Shown here: one piece after another, positions 1-9,225 of the stretch
Position numbering within the stretch: position 1 is the first letter of the stretch
Layout of the letters: every line of letters begins with the position of its first letter
Assembly: GCF_051251085.1 (NCBI RefSeq)
Contig: NZ_JBPCZH010000004.1
Location: forward strand, 264,099 to 328,098
Direction: 5' to 3'
From: Cernens ardua
Lineage (GTDB): Bacteria; Pseudomonadota; Gammaproteobacteria; Pseudomonadales; Halomonadaceae
Length of the DNA: 64,000 nucleotides
The notes under the pieces: generated by a model
What the model was told of the DNA's origin: nothing
Databases searched by the model: none
The model's input: the letters and a program-made list of their open reading frames with translations, nothing else
Position numbers and translations under genes: made by a program

Positions 1-966
1 ATTATACAGTTTGAAGACTCCTTGAAAGACCAAACGTTCTTCTGCACCATCAATATCAAGTACCCCTTTGTAGCGCAATAAACGATGGCCATGTGTTTCA
101 AGTAGATCGTTCATGAAGATACTGAAGGTATCAATATCGATGGGATACAGGCTTTCCAGCACCATGGAAGAGATACTGGACGTATGTAAACTGTTTGCAG
201 AATCACTCGTCACCGATGGAGCATGGAATTGCTTTTTCTTTTGCCCTGAATGCGACGCTGGCGTGAACAGCAATTGATCCGGTTCAGCTTCCAGTTCGAA
301 CCCTTGCAAGCCAAAGACTTCATCAAGAGGAACCTCGCCCTGAGTGATAAACAGGATAGGGGCCCGCCTGTTGATGTATCGCAGCTGTTCGGTTAACGCC
401 TGCTTCTGTTCAGCTGAAATCAGATCACTTTTGGTCACCAGCAATTTGTCGGCAAAGCCGATTTGTGCCTGCGTAATGGGGCGCTCAAGCTGTTTGGAGG
501 CGTGTAGGCCGTCTACCAATGTCAGAATACCTTCCAACTGATAGCGCTCCCGAACAAACTCTTCGGAGAGAAACAGCTGAGCAATGGGCCCGGGGTCGGC
601 CATGCCTGAGCACTCGATGATGAGTCGGTCAAAGGCTAGCTCACCTGAATCCCGCTTATCCAAAAGAGTGATCAGTGTACGCTCAAGATCAGCACCGATA
701 GAGCAGCAAATACAGCCATCGGCCAGCGTCACGATCGTTTCGGCGGCATCTCCAAGCAGTTGATCATCGATACTCGCTGAGGCGAATTCATTTTCAATGA
801 CGGCAAGCTTCAAATGGCTATCCGCTGCGAGTATATGCCGGAGCAGGGTCGTTTTCCCTGCGCCCAGTGCACCACTGAGCAAGGTCACAGGGATAAGTGG
901 ATATGGGCTTTCTGTCGTTTGATTATCGGCGCCGGAGTGTTCCGGCACCGTCCTGGTGGATGTCAT
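1..966 (-). CDS. G3E-family GTPase / COG0523 metallochaperone (partial, C-terminus beyond left edge)
   Basis: The reading frame opens with ATG at 966 and runs off the left edge without a stop, so the C-terminal end is missing. It encodes a CobW/YjiA-type GTPase. Visible motifs are the P-loop SGALGAGKTTLL near residues 21-32, the family metal-binding GCICC motif near residue 80, and the guanine-specificity motif TKSD near residue 167. A linker rich in Lys/His/Ser precedes the start of the CobW C-terminal domain. Family members use GTP hydrolysis to deliver metal ions, often zinc, to client enzymes, but the metal and client cannot be read here. The start lies 11 bp after the stop of the Xaa-Pro aminopeptidase gene, which is itself a metalloenzyme, so the two are probably co-transcribed. 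Family assignment is sure; the subgroup is not. Confidence 0.9.
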   Translation of the reverse strand, partial: MTSTRTVPEHSGADNQTTESPYPLIPVTLLSGALGAGKTTLLRHILAADSHLKLAVIENEFASASIDDQLLGDAAETIVTLADGCICCSIGADLERTLITLLDKRDSGELAFDRLIIECSGMADPGPIAQLFLSEEFVRERYQLEGILTLVDGLHASKQLERPITQAQIGFADKLLVTKSDLISAEQKQALTEQLRYINRRAPILFITQGEVPLDEVFGLQGFELEAEPDQLLFTPASHSGQKKKQFHAPSVTSDSANSLHTSSISSMVLESLYPIDIDTFSIFMNDLLETHGHRLLRYKGVLDIDGAEERLVFQGVFKLYN

Positions 967-977
967 GAGGGTATCGC

Positions 978-2795
978 TTAATCAATGGGACGGGTTTTTT
1001 CTTCAAGCCATTGGCCGACCTTTTCATCCAGATGGGGCGTGAGGCGTGCTCTCACCTCTGCATGATAGTCATTCAGCCAATCCACTTCTTCCTGAGTCAA
1101 CAGTTCCCGGATGATAGGGCGAGTATCGATGGGGCATAATGTCAGGGTTTCGAACGTAAGGAACTCGCCGAATTCACCATCCGCTGTGGTGAGCTCCCTA
1201 TTGGCCACCAGGTTTTCGATACGAATACCCCAACGACCGGCGCGATACAGCCCGGGTTCAATAGAGGTAATCATGCCCTTGCGCATGGCGCGCTCGGGGG
1301 TTGGCGGTGTTGGATAGGCAATACTTTGTGGCCCTTCATGTACATTCATGAAATATCCCACACCATGGCCGGTGCCGTGGCCAAAATCGAGTCCCTGTGC
1401 CCACAGCGGTGCCCGTGCGATCGCATCAATGGAGGGCGCCTTGATACCCTCGGGGAAGCTGGCACGGGAAAGTGCAATCATTGCCTTGAGAACGGTCGTG
1501 TAATCACGCTTTTGCTGTTCATTGGGCGTGCCGATGGCGATGACACGGGTAATGTCTGTCGTACCATCAAGGTATTGTGCCCCTGAATCGATAAGTAGAA
1601 GGCCATCGCCCTTGATCTCCGAATAGTCATTCGGCAAGGCACGATAATGAGGCAATGCGCCATTTTCGTTGAAACCGGCGATCGTTGGGAAACTCAGAGA
1701 AACATAGTTTTCCTTGGCTGCACGGCGTGCTGTCAGTCGTTCGTCGACTGTCAGTTCCGAAACAGATTCACCCGCAGCGAGAGCTCGTTCGAAGTCCTCG
1801 AAAAACTCACACAGCGCAGCACCATCCTTTTCCATGGCGTGACGCACATGGGCAAGATCAGCATCGCTTTTACACCCTTTCGCAAGTGTGGTCGGGCTGA
1901 TACCGGTAATCAGTTCGGCGCCTTCTGGCAGGGCTTCATAAAACTTCAGACTGACTTTTTGTGGGTCGAGCGAAATAGTGGCATCTTCTGGCAACGTTTT
2001 GAGCGTATCCAGTATTTCCTCATAGGCCACCAGCGTAATCCCTTCCTCTTTCAATTCGGTTTGCAGAGCTGATGGAATCTTGTCCAGATCGACGAAGAGC
2101 AGGGCCTGATCCTGACCGATCAGCGCATGAGCAAGAAACACGGGGTTATAGTCCACATCACTGCCACGTAGTGTGAAAAGCCATGCAATATCATCGAGGC
2201 TGGATAGTAGCTGCCATTCTGCATCGCGCTTTGTGAGCGCGTCACGCAATTGAGCAAGTCGTTCAGTCCGCGGGGTCCCCGCATATGGATCGGGGTGGGC
2301 ATAAATGGGCTCTTTAGGCAATGGGGCGCGGTCTTGCCAGATGTCGTCGACAACATCGATATCAGTGATCAGAGTAATACCCTTGGGGGCCAATGCTTCC
2401 TCGATCTGAGCGGCTGCCGTAACCGATACAACGGCGCCATCGATCCCAACCCGGGCTCCTGAAGGGAGAACCTCGGCCAGCCAATCATAGTAAAGGCGGT
2501 CATGGGTCATCTTCTCAAGGTGGATGCCAGTACCCTGCAGTTGTTTTTCGGCCTGTACCCAATAACGGCTATCCGCCCATAGTGCGGCATCATCAGCCAG
2601 TATGACCAATACTCCAGCAGAGCCGGTAAATCCGGACAGCCATTCACGTTGTGAAAAATGTTCCGGTACATATTCAGATAGATGAGGGTCAGAAGAGAGT
2701 GCAATCCATGCGTCCAGTGAGGCTTCTTTCATTTTTTGACGCACAGCGGCCAGGCGGTCAGGAACCGTAGTGAGATGAGTGATGGAAGTGTCCAA
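978..2795 (-). CDS. Xaa-Pro aminopeptidase, long three-domain form (M24B)
   Basis: The product (605 aa) has the size of the long aminopeptidase P type, with two creatinase-like N-terminal domains and a C-terminal pita-bread catalytic domain. It removes the N-terminal residue from peptides with proline in second position, in the cytoplasm. The metal ligands are visible: Asp in DSGAQY near residue 405, Asp in TTDITR, His in GHGTGHGVG near residue 475, Glu in SIEPG and Glu in RIENL. The start is a TTG at 2795 with a weak AAGAGAT ribosome binding site. The next methionine would remove the conserved VPDRLAAVR segment, so the TTG start is preferred. It appears to head a two-gene operon with the downstream COG0523 GTPase. 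Confidence 0.93.
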   Translation of the reverse strand: MDTSITHLTTVPDRLAAVRQKMKEASLDAWIALSSDPHLSEYVPEHFSQREWLSGFTGSAGVLVILADDAALWADSRYWVQAEKQLQGTGIHLEKMTHDRLYYDWLAEVLPSGARVGIDGAVVSVTAAAQIEEALAPKGITLITDIDVVDDIWQDRAPLPKEPIYAHPDPYAGTPRTERLAQLRDALTKRDAEWQLLSSLDDIAWLFTLRGSDVDYNPVFLAHALIGQDQALLFVDLDKIPSALQTELKEEGITLVAYEEILDTLKTLPEDATISLDPQKVSLKFYEALPEGAELITGISPTTLAKGCKSDADLAHVRHAMEKDGAALCEFFEDFERALAAGESVSELTVDERLTARRAAKENYVSLSFPTIAGFNENGALPHYRALPNDYSEIKGDGLLLIDSGAQYLDGTTDITRVIAIGTPNEQQKRDYTTVLKAMIALSRASFPEGIKAPSIDAIARAPLWAQGLDFGHGTGHGVGYFMNVHEGPQSIAYPTPPTPERAMRKGMITSIEPGLYRAGRWGIRIENLVANRELTTADGEFGEFLTFETLTLCPIDTRPIIRELLTQEEVDWLNDYHAEVRARLTPHLDEKVGQWLEEKTRPID

Positions 2796-3101
2796 AGTAA
2801 TAATCTCTTAATATTAATGGCTAATGGAATTCGTGGCGTGTGACTGTTATATCTTTTATATCACGACAAACCGGTGTGGGGTGGATGACCCTACCGTACA
2901 CTGGCAGTTCAGGCATAAGACCAATTGTTAAGAACCTTGACCATGCGCAGTGACATGCAAGCTGGCGAGGGTTTCAGAGGGGAGGATCTTGCGGCTTCCC
3001 CAGTTAAAACATGGTGCCCGCCAAAGCAAGGTGGTACCGTTTTCTTTAATTTTAAGATGGATGAATACATTGTCCAGCATTCAGCCACGGAGTTTCCAGT
3101 G

Positions 3102-3626
3102 ATGCCAAATACCTTTGCAATCATTTTTATGGGTGTATCAGGCTCTGGCAAGTCTACAACGGCGGAAGAGTTCGCAAAATTTATCAGGTGTCCCTTCGCT
3201 GAAGCTGATGATTTTCACTCCAAGGCCAATATTGCCAAGATGTCAGCGGGTATTCCGCTGCAGGACGAAGACCGCTGGCCATGGTTACGCTCCATTCAGG
3301 AGTGGATTTCGAACGAAAGCGCACAAGGCCACAATGTTGTATTGACCTGTTCTGCACTAAAGCGTAGTTACCGTGAGTTACTCGGTCAGGCCAATGCGAA
3401 AGTACGATTTGTCTTGTTGGATGTTGATCGTGACGAATTGGTCAAACGTATGACATCAAGAGAAGATCACTATATGCCTGTGTCATTACTCGATTCGCAA
3501 TTGGCGACACTTGAACGTCTTGCACCTGATGAGCCGGGGATTACCCTGGATGCCAACATGCCGACACAGGATATTATCGCGAACGTTTCCGAGTTTATGG
3601 ATATTGAAACGGCAACCTCCTCTTGA
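3102..3626 (+). CDS. gntK: Gluconokinase
   Basis: A 174-aa protein, the normal size of the GntK/IdnK family, which phosphorylates D-gluconate to 6-phosphogluconate for the Entner-Doudoroff or pentose phosphate routes. The P-loop GVSGSGKST lies at residues 10-18, followed by the family stretch ADDFHS, the DEDRWPWL motif and CSALKRSYR. I chose the ATG at 3102, which has a GGAG 9 bp upstream and gives the family-typical N-terminus. The frame stays open to an earlier ATG at 3057 and further, but those starts add an unrelated extension without a good ribosome binding site. No gluconate permease or repressor gene is adjacent, so the gene stands alone in this window. Confidence 0.93.
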   Translation: MPNTFAIIFMGVSGSGKSTTAEEFAKFIRCPFAEADDFHSKANIAKMSAGIPLQDEDRWPWLRSIQEWISNESAQGHNVVLTCSALKRSYRELLGQANAKVRFVLLDVDRDELVKRMTSREDHYMPVSLLDSQLATLERLAPDEPGITLDANMPTQDIIANVSEFMDIETATSS

Positions 3627-4054
3627 TTGTATAATGGTGGGCAGTTTCTATTGGTACTATAACGATACTGGGCCGGGCATGAGCGATACTGGGCCGGGCA
3701 TGAGCGATACTGGGCAGGGCATGAGATGAGTATCCTGTGTAGCTGCCCAGACGTTGTGCTCTCGCAGAGTGTATTTCGTGCTCCGTTCCGCGCTATGGAT
3801 AGCTTCATGGTAGTTCGTCCTCAACCCCATTAATGTATGGGGGGACAATGCATGCGCAATTTGGCGTGCTGTTAGCGGTTTTTGCCGTTTTTAGATGTTG
3901 TGTTTTCGATATTGTGTGACAGATGAGTCCACATTTCACGTTATTTGTTGTTTGTTGCCTTCCATTCATTACGGTTTTTTATTTACATTGTGGTTATTAA
4001 CATTGTTTTTTATTTATCTTGTTGATCATGTCTTTTGAATATTGTCTTTATCCC
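3627..4054. other. Intergenic region between gluconokinase and YbaY-like gene
   Basis: About 430 bp without a supportable gene. It contains the 21-bp tandem repeat near its left end and becomes AT-rich in the last 150 bp, where the promoter of the following gene probably lies. I could not identify a convincing terminator, operator or RNA. Confidence 0.6.
3663..3725 (+). repeat. Three tandem copies of a 21-bp unit
   Basis: Three head-to-tail copies occupy 3663-3683, 3684-3704 and 3705-3725. The first two are identical and the third differs at one base (ccggg to caggg). The array lies about 40 bp past the gluconokinase stop. One plus-strand frame would read DTGPGMS repeats, but no credible gene contains it. 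It is best read as a small intergenic tandem duplication, possibly variable in copy number. Confidence 0.9.
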
Positions 4055-4576
4055 ATGACTTCCACTTTTTCTCGCTTGTTCCAAACATTCGGTTTGCAAC
4101 GTTTTGGTATTCACCGTCTGCGTCATCATGCTCTGTCGGGATTGATGATGTTGGTATTGATGACAGGCATATCTGCGTTATGGGCACCAGTTGCCTCAGC
4201 CATCGTAGTGTCATCCCAGGGAGCTGTTTCTCCCAATTTCATGTACAGCTTTTCGGGTTATGTTGTTTCTGAATCACGCATGTGGGTACCTGTAGGTTCG
4301 CACTTGCGTGTAGATCTGGTGGATACGACAGATCCCGCTCACCAGGTTGTAGTGGCATCCAGTGCCAGTTCCTTGCGGCGCGCGGTGCCAATGCCGTTTC
4401 ATTTGAATTATCATCCGACCCGGATTATTCGAACCCACCACTACGGGTTAACAGCAACAGTTACCTCACCACGTGGAGCACGCCTTTGGCAGACGGCTTC
4501 GCCTCAGGCAGTCAGCTTTGATCAGCGGCTTCAAGTCCTGGGTTCTCCATTCGTTCTCGGGGTTACACGTGGTTAA
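4055..4576 (+). CDS. YbaY/YscW-like exported protein
   Basis: A 173-aa protein beginning with a basic segment and a hydrophobic core (LSGLMMLVLMTGISALWAPVASA) that looks like a Sec signal peptide ending in ASA. The mature part has the pattern of the YbaY/YscW fold: a beta-strand with LRVDLVDTTD, then PFHLNYHPTRI, then YGLTATVTSPRG. Family members are periplasmic or outer-membrane lipoproteins or secretion pilotins of mostly unknown function. Unlike YbaY it lacks a lipobox cysteine. The start is uncertain: ATG codons at 4028 and 4055 are both possible and neither has a clear ribosome binding site. A second YbaY-like lipoprotein occurs at 33495. Confidence 0.6.
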   Translation: MTSTFSRLFQTFGLQRFGIHRLRHHALSGLMMLVLMTGISALWAPVASAIVVSSQGAVSPNFMYSFSGYVVSESRMWVPVGSHLRVDLVDTTDPAHQVVVASSASSLRRAVPMPFHLNYHPTRIIRTHHYGLTATVTSPRGARLWQTASPQAVSFDQRLQVLGSPFVLGVTRG

Positions 4577-4793
4577 TGGTTGTTTATAAGCGGAAAGTAT
4601 GGGAAAAATAGCCCTCCATGGTTTTCGTTTTTTTATTGCCATGATGAATATCAACAACCCCCAGCAAGTGTCCGGTGGCGGTATACCGTTGTGAGTGCTC
4701 ATGCTTTGGGCTATTTGTTTAGGCCGCTCAAAGCTGATTTCTCGACACTTTGGGTACTATATATCCGCGCTGGTTTATGACTTGAGGTCATCG

Positions 4794-5906
4794 ATGGGTC
4801 TACGAGGCAAGAACCCCTTCCGTGCGCTAAGGCGATGTTTAAGCGTCTATGCACGCCCCATGAAAAGTGATCATGGACGAGGAGGTCTGGTAATCAACCC
4901 TTTCAGAGGTGTTGGCTCCAGTCGTGAAGTATTCGTCATGGGCAGGGTGTTTTATCAACATGGCTTTGGTTCCAGTATTCGCGAAGGAACGTTCTATCGG
5001 GATGTGATTGACTCTTTGCGACGTCTCATGCGGCGTGGCATGGGGGGGATCAACGTTACTGTGCGATTCAATGATTCTCAAACCATTGTCAGCACCGATG
5101 ATGATGGCTACTTCCGTGCCACTGTTTCTGTGGATGAAGGCCTTGAAGTGGGGCGGGTCTGGTATGAAGCAGAGCTCCGAGTGCTTGATGACAACTCGGT
5201 GAAGGCATCGACTGAAATATATATACCGCCTGCCGATGTCGATTTTGGTGTCATTAGTGATATTGATGATACGGTGATGCATACCGGTGTTGCCAACAAG
5301 GCGATCATGCTCTTTCGCCTGTTTCTTGAAAAGGCAGACAGGCGCGCGGCCTTTCCCGGTGTGGCGGCTTTTTATCAGGCACTCTATAACGGGGATGATC
5401 ACCGTGAGCGCCCGTTGTTGTATGTCTCCAGAGCGCCCTGGAGTATCTACGAGATGCTCGAAGAATTTTTCCGTATCAATCGTATTCCCGCGGGCCCTGT
5501 GCTCTTCTTGCGAGAGTGGGGAATGTCACTGACACGGCCATTTCCTCGGCGAGCCAAGGATCACAAGCGCATCATGATTCGACGCATGCTGGCACTTTAT
5601 GAGGATCTGCCCTTCATTTTGATCGGAGACAGTGGCCAGCGGGACCCAGAGGTATATGCCACCATCGTACGTGAATATCCGACGCGTATAAAAACCATCT
5701 ATATTCGTGCAGTGAGTGAAGACAGCAGTCGTGATGAAGCCATTCAGCGTCTTGCCGACGACGTGTCTCAGGCAGGCAGCACGCTTGTTCTGGCAGAAGA
5801 TACAGCCACCATGGCACGCCATGCGCTGTCCCAGGGGTATATTTCCAAGGAAGCATTGGCTGACGTGCTAACGGAAGAGCAAAGCGAACGTTCCTTCCGT
5901 TTCTGA
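4794..5906 (+). CDS. App1-type phosphatidate phosphatase domain protein (DUF2183)
   Basis: A 370-aa protein with a beta-rich N-terminal half and a C-terminal HAD-like domain of the App1/DUF2183 family. The catalytic DIDDTV motif (DxDxT/V type) is at about residue 160, followed by YVSRAPWS and ILIGDSGQRDPE, which carries the downstream acidic residues. The yeast App1 founder dephosphorylates phosphatidate; substrates of bacterial members are mostly unproven. There is no signal peptide, so a cytoplasmic or membrane-surface location is likely. I chose ATG 4794 because TTGAGG lies 6 bp upstream. The frame is open to 4695, but that extension looks like translated intergenic sequence. Confidence 0.85.
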   Translation: MGLRGKNPFRALRRCLSVYARPMKSDHGRGGLVINPFRGVGSSREVFVMGRVFYQHGFGSSIREGTFYRDVIDSLRRLMRRGMGGINVTVRFNDSQTIVSTDDDGYFRATVSVDEGLEVGRVWYEAELRVLDDNSVKASTEIYIPPADVDFGVISDIDDTVMHTGVANKAIMLFRLFLEKADRRAAFPGVAAFYQALYNGDDHRERPLLYVSRAPWSIYEMLEEFFRINRIPAGPVLFLREWGMSLTRPFPRRAKDHKRIMIRRMLALYEDLPFILIGDSGQRDPEVYATIVREYPTRIKTIYIRAVSEDSSRDEAIQRLADDVSQAGSTLVLAEDTATMARHALSQGYISKEALADVLTEEQSERSFRF

Positions 5907-5945
5907 CGTTCGCTCGGTCAAAGGGGCGTGGGGCCCCCTGTTTCC

Positions 5946-7109
5946 CTATTCGATGGGGCCACCCTTGATGGTTTTTTCCATACCCGCCATGATATCGGCG
6001 CCGGTTTCAACGGAAAGCTCCTCGTACCACTCCTGAGTAAGCGTTGGATTCTTTCCATGCGTAATATCACAGCGCTTGTGAGCGCGTTCTATAATGGATG
6101 CTGTGCGAGATACACGTTGCTGATCAAACTGCGCCAATGCGGGCGCGATCTCCCCATCATTGGCGGCCAGTAGTTCGGTCAATACCCACGCATCTTCCAT
6201 GGCCTGACAGCCACCCTGTCCCAGATCAGGCGCCATCGCATGCGCGGCATCCCCAATCATCACGACGGATTGGTCATGAAAGCGATCTACCGGCTGGATA
6301 TCGTGGATTTCAACACGCGCAATACCATCGGTGTCGCATTTTTCGATCAAATCCTGTACCGGTTTGGCCCAACCGGAGAAGTGCTCTTTCAGTTCATTCC
6401 GGTACGAGGAAGAAACATTCGGCGTTCCTGCAGGCAGTGGTACATCGAGGAAAAAGTAGAATCTGTCTTTACCCATCGGCATGAAGGAAACACGTTTGCC
6501 ATCACCGACAAATTGCGTCCATTCATCAGGATCAAGATCAATATCACTGGTCTTGATTCGACCATTCCAGTTGACGTATCCGCAGTATTGACGCTCTATC
6601 TGCCTATCCAGAATCTGATTTCTCAGTCGTGAATGGGTACCATCTGCCGCAATCAATAAATCAGCACTTTCAGCCTTGCCGTTATCGAACAGTACTTTTA
6701 GCCCTTGTGGAGTATGCTTATACCCCTTGCAGCGCTGGCCAAGGGTAATGTTTTCGATCCCAACAGCCTTGACCAACATATTCTGCAAAGCGCTTCGTGC
6801 AACGGGTTTTGCTGCCCGCCCTACACTGTTATAGAGCGGTTCGAGGCTGAATCTGGTGAGCCGTTTCCCCTGATGATCATAGTAGCTCATGGTTTTCATG
6901 TCACCGCTGGAGCGGTCCAACTCGGAGCCCAATCCCAGCGCATCCAGTACTTTTACGCCATTGGGCCACACTGAAATAGCAGAACCAGCAGGCGCCAATA
7001 ATGCGACCCTGTCATAAAGATGCACCTGATGCCCTTGACGCTGCAATGCTATAGCGGCCGTTAATCCTCCAATTCCTGCACCCGCTATAACAATATTCAG
7101 CTGCTTCAT
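5946..7109 (-). CDS. hpxO: FAD-dependent urate hydroxylase (HpxO-like)
   Basis: A 387-aa flavoprotein monooxygenase that matches HpxO along its length. The Rossmann motif GAGIGG is at the N-terminus, followed by AISVWPNGVK, AADGTHSRLR, YVNWNG and the FAD-binding GDAAHAMAPDLGQGG. The two residues reported as catalytic in Klebsiella HpxO, Arg in GKRVS and Tyr in RFYFF, are present with the same 12-residue spacing. The family converts urate to 5-hydroxyisourate using NADH and O2. The start at 7109 has a strong GAGGAG 7 bp upstream; an upstream in-frame ATG at 7172 is less likely. No hpxT, hydroxyisourate hydrolase or decarboxylase gene lies beside it, so the rest of the pathway must be elsewhere if present. 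Confidence 0.88.
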   Translation of the reverse strand: MKQLNIVIAGAGIGGLTAAIALQRQGHQVHLYDRVALLAPAGSAISVWPNGVKVLDALGLGSELDRSSGDMKTMSYYDHQGKRLTRFSLEPLYNSVGRAAKPVARSALQNMLVKAVGIENITLGQRCKGYKHTPQGLKVLFDNGKAESADLLIAADGTHSRLRNQILDRQIERQYCGYVNWNGRIKTSDIDLDPDEWTQFVGDGKRVSFMPMGKDRFYFFLDVPLPAGTPNVSSSYRNELKEHFSGWAKPVQDLIEKCDTDGIARVEIHDIQPVDRFHDQSVVMIGDAAHAMAPDLGQGGCQAMEDAWVLTELLAANDGEIAPALAQFDQQRVSRTASIIERAHKRCDITHGKNPTLTQEWYEELSVETGADIMAGMEKTIKGGPIE

Positions 7110-7463
7110 CGATGGCTCCTCATTCATGACTGGTGAGAGATAGTAGTGGTATGCCGAATGATCATCTCTCATTCTTGTTGTGATTAGTGATCAATAATAC
7201 GGTCCTGGATCATCAGGGAATTGTATGACTTGCGAATCCCAAGACTCAAGAGCAATGCGGGAAGAACGCATTACCGAGGCTATTCTGTCCAGAGAAAATT
7301 ACCCTGATAAATATTATAAAGCACTCCACAAGTGATAAGTAGTGACTATGGATAAGCCATGACTACGGATAAGCAGTGACCTGCTGGCTAGCTCATACAA
7401 GTACGGCAAACGGCTAGTTGTAGGCTATGTCATCACCCGCAGGCGTGCCGTGCAGGGCTTGAT
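7110..7463. other. Intergenic region upstream of the HpxO-like gene
   Basis: About 350 bp that should hold the promoter of the minus-strand hpxO-like gene. Apart from the 17-bp degenerate tandem repeat I recognise no operator, RNA or hairpin terminator for the upstream minus-strand gene that ends at 7464. Confidence 0.55.
7334..7384 (+). repeat. Three degenerate tandem copies of a 17-bp unit
   Basis: Units at 7334-7350, 7351-7367 and 7368-7384 each start with gataag and continue with a variant of yagtgactayg. They lie in the gap between the HpxO-like gene and the sugar isomerase-fold gene, both on the minus strand. No function is visible. Confidence 0.75.
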
Positions 7464-8327
7464 TCATGTGCCAAAGATAGGATAGGTGCTGCTTTGCATG
7501 CTTGCGTAGGCTTCTTTTAGCCATTTTTCTGAAGTTCCCTTACGATGGCGATCACTGAAGATTTCGAGCGAAACAGGGCCTTGATAGCCGATCTCGAACA
7601 GGGCTTGATAAAAGGTGTCGAGCTTGAACTCTCCTGATCCCGGTAGCCTTCGACCGTGCTGGCTCCAGTCTGCCAATTGTCGCTTACATACATCATCATG
7701 GCATTGTCCCAGGAAAACGTCCCTATTGGGGGCATCCGCCAGATGTACCAGAAACAACCGATCTGCAGGAATATGATATAGGTGATCCAGCGGATCATTG
7801 CGAGACAACAGGTGAAAGCTATCAATGACCAGCCCTAGTGCGGGATGATCAAGCTCCTCGATGATCTTCCAGGCCTGCCAATAGCTATAAATGGTATGGC
7901 CCCAGGCCAACGCCTCATACCCAATGCGTTTTTGGCGTGCCTGCGCCAATTCAGCAGCAGCATGCAAATCGGCCTTGTGCCGTAGCGGGTTCGGATTGGC
8001 CTTGGCATTGCTGGTACTGCTCATTAGAAGAAGGTCTGTCTCCAGCACCTCCATAATCGAGAAAAAGTACGCCAAACGCTCACTTTGCTCTGAATAGTCA
8101 CCCATCCCCGTGAATTCTTGCAGGGGCTGTAGGCAGATGGGCGTAAGTCCGAGGGTATCGAGTTGCTCTTTTATTTGTCGGACATCCAGCCGACTACTTT
8201 CAATATCGGTAATGTGAATATCGACGCCCTCGAATCCTGCTTTCGCAATGAGCGAAAGTTTGTCCGATAAGTCACCCTCCAATGCGGTGGTCGCGATGCT
8301 CGTCAGGGTATGAAGTGGCTTTGCCAT
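7464..8327 (-). CDS. Sugar isomerase/AP-endonuclease-2 fold enzyme, probable 3-dehydroshikimate dehydratase
   Basis: A 287-aa TIM-barrel protein of the xylose isomerase-like/AP endonuclease 2 family. The run of motifs (LQPLQEFTGM, RIGYEALAWG, LGLVIDSFHLL, VHLADAP, RRLPGSGEF, GPVSLEIFSD) closely resembles the N-terminal domain of QuiC/AsbF-type 3-dehydroshikimate dehydratases, with metal-binding Glu, Asp, His and Glu at the expected places. That enzyme makes protocatechuate from 3-dehydroshikimate. This protein lacks the second, HPPD-like domain found in the fused QuiC forms, so it is a single-domain version. No quinate or protocatechuate genes are nearby. A hydroxypyruvate isomerase or inosose dehydratase is the main alternative. 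Confidence 0.7.
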   Translation of the reverse strand: MAKPLHTLTSIATTALEGDLSDKLSLIAKAGFEGVDIHITDIESSRLDVRQIKEQLDTLGLTPICLQPLQEFTGMGDYSEQSERLAYFFSIMEVLETDLLLMSSTSNAKANPNPLRHKADLHAAAELAQARQKRIGYEALAWGHTIYSYWQAWKIIEELDHPALGLVIDSFHLLSRNDPLDHLYHIPADRLFLVHLADAPNRDVFLGQCHDDVCKRQLADWSQHGRRLPGSGEFKLDTFYQALFEIGYQGPVSLEIFSDRHRKGTSEKWLKEAYASMQSSTYPIFGT

Positions 8328-8432
8328 AGTGTAAAGGCCTCGGTATGTGTCACTTCCATCATGAATGGCAGGGAAATGGCAATTCGGGCACGCAATGGTG
8401 TGAATACAGTGGGTGAGTTTCCACTCGGGAAA

Positions 8433-9041
8433 CTAGCGCTTTTTTAGCCTTTTTGAATACCACACTGTCCAAAGAATAAGTATGCCATATATTCCGTACC
8501 CTACCACTGGAGAAACAATCATATAAGTGCCGATGCTCATCATGAAGACCAGAGCACAGGAGAGCAGTGCACTCAGTATCAGGCCTGCTCCCCATACAAG
8601 CGTCATCAGGATCAGTGGGCGACGTTTTTGAGGATGCTTCATTGCCAGATTGAATTGGGCAATATGCTCCGGATTACGTGCTTTTATCTGTGCTCGGGCG
8701 AGTACAAGTATAAGAGGGCGTTTGATCAGTACCGATCCAAGGAAAAACAGGCCAATGAGGGCATTAACGAGATTTTCCCTGATTTGCAAGAATTTGGCTG
8801 AACCACCCCCCGCCATTGCAAGTAGGGAAAGAGCGATACCTGCGATCACGAAGATGGATATTGCATCGATGCGTTTTTCACGAATGATTTGGACCAATGA
8901 CCAGATAATAGGAGGAATGGCAGATATGATCAGCGCATGGGTATTTCCCACAGAAGGCGATAGCCAGTCATAAACAAGATAAGGCAGTAGTACGCTGACT
9001 CCCATTTCCAGCAGAAAGGGACTGATGCGTTTGCTTGGCAT
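8433..9041 (-). CDS. VC0807-type integral membrane protein
   Basis: A 202-aa protein with about five or six hydrophobic segments. It begins with a cytoplasmic N-terminus, then LLPYLVYDWLSP, a loop with the charged stretch IREKRID, and later segments ending in a short basic tail (SKRLKKR). The arrangement resembles the VC0807 family and is distantly like intracellular septation protein A. The function of this family is not known. It starts at ATG 9041 with a weak GAGAT ribosome binding site and is followed about 100 bp later on the same strand by the dehydratase-like gene, so co-transcription is possible but not shown. Confidence 0.65.
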   Translation of the reverse strand: MPSKRISPFLLEMGVSVLLPYLVYDWLSPSVGNTHALIISAIPPIIWSLVQIIREKRIDAISIFVIAGIALSLLAMAGGGSAKFLQIRENLVNALIGLFFLGSVLIKRPLILVLARAQIKARNPEHIAQFNLAMKHPQKRRPLILMTLVWGAGLILSALLSCALVFMMSIGTYMIVSPVVGYGIYGILILWTVWYSKRLKKR

Positions 9042-9225
9042 GGTTTGAATCTCGTTCGTCGAAGTTGGATCGTGTTTTCAAGCCGATTTTAAGAAAAATA
9101 GCCCTTGGGAATGTCAATAAATCGTGTATGTGGAGAAAATTTTCAGGTTTTCCTCGAAGGTGAATCGAAGTCACGCTATTATGATGGCTAACTTTAAAAT
9201 TACCTTAAATGACTGTGATCCCTTG

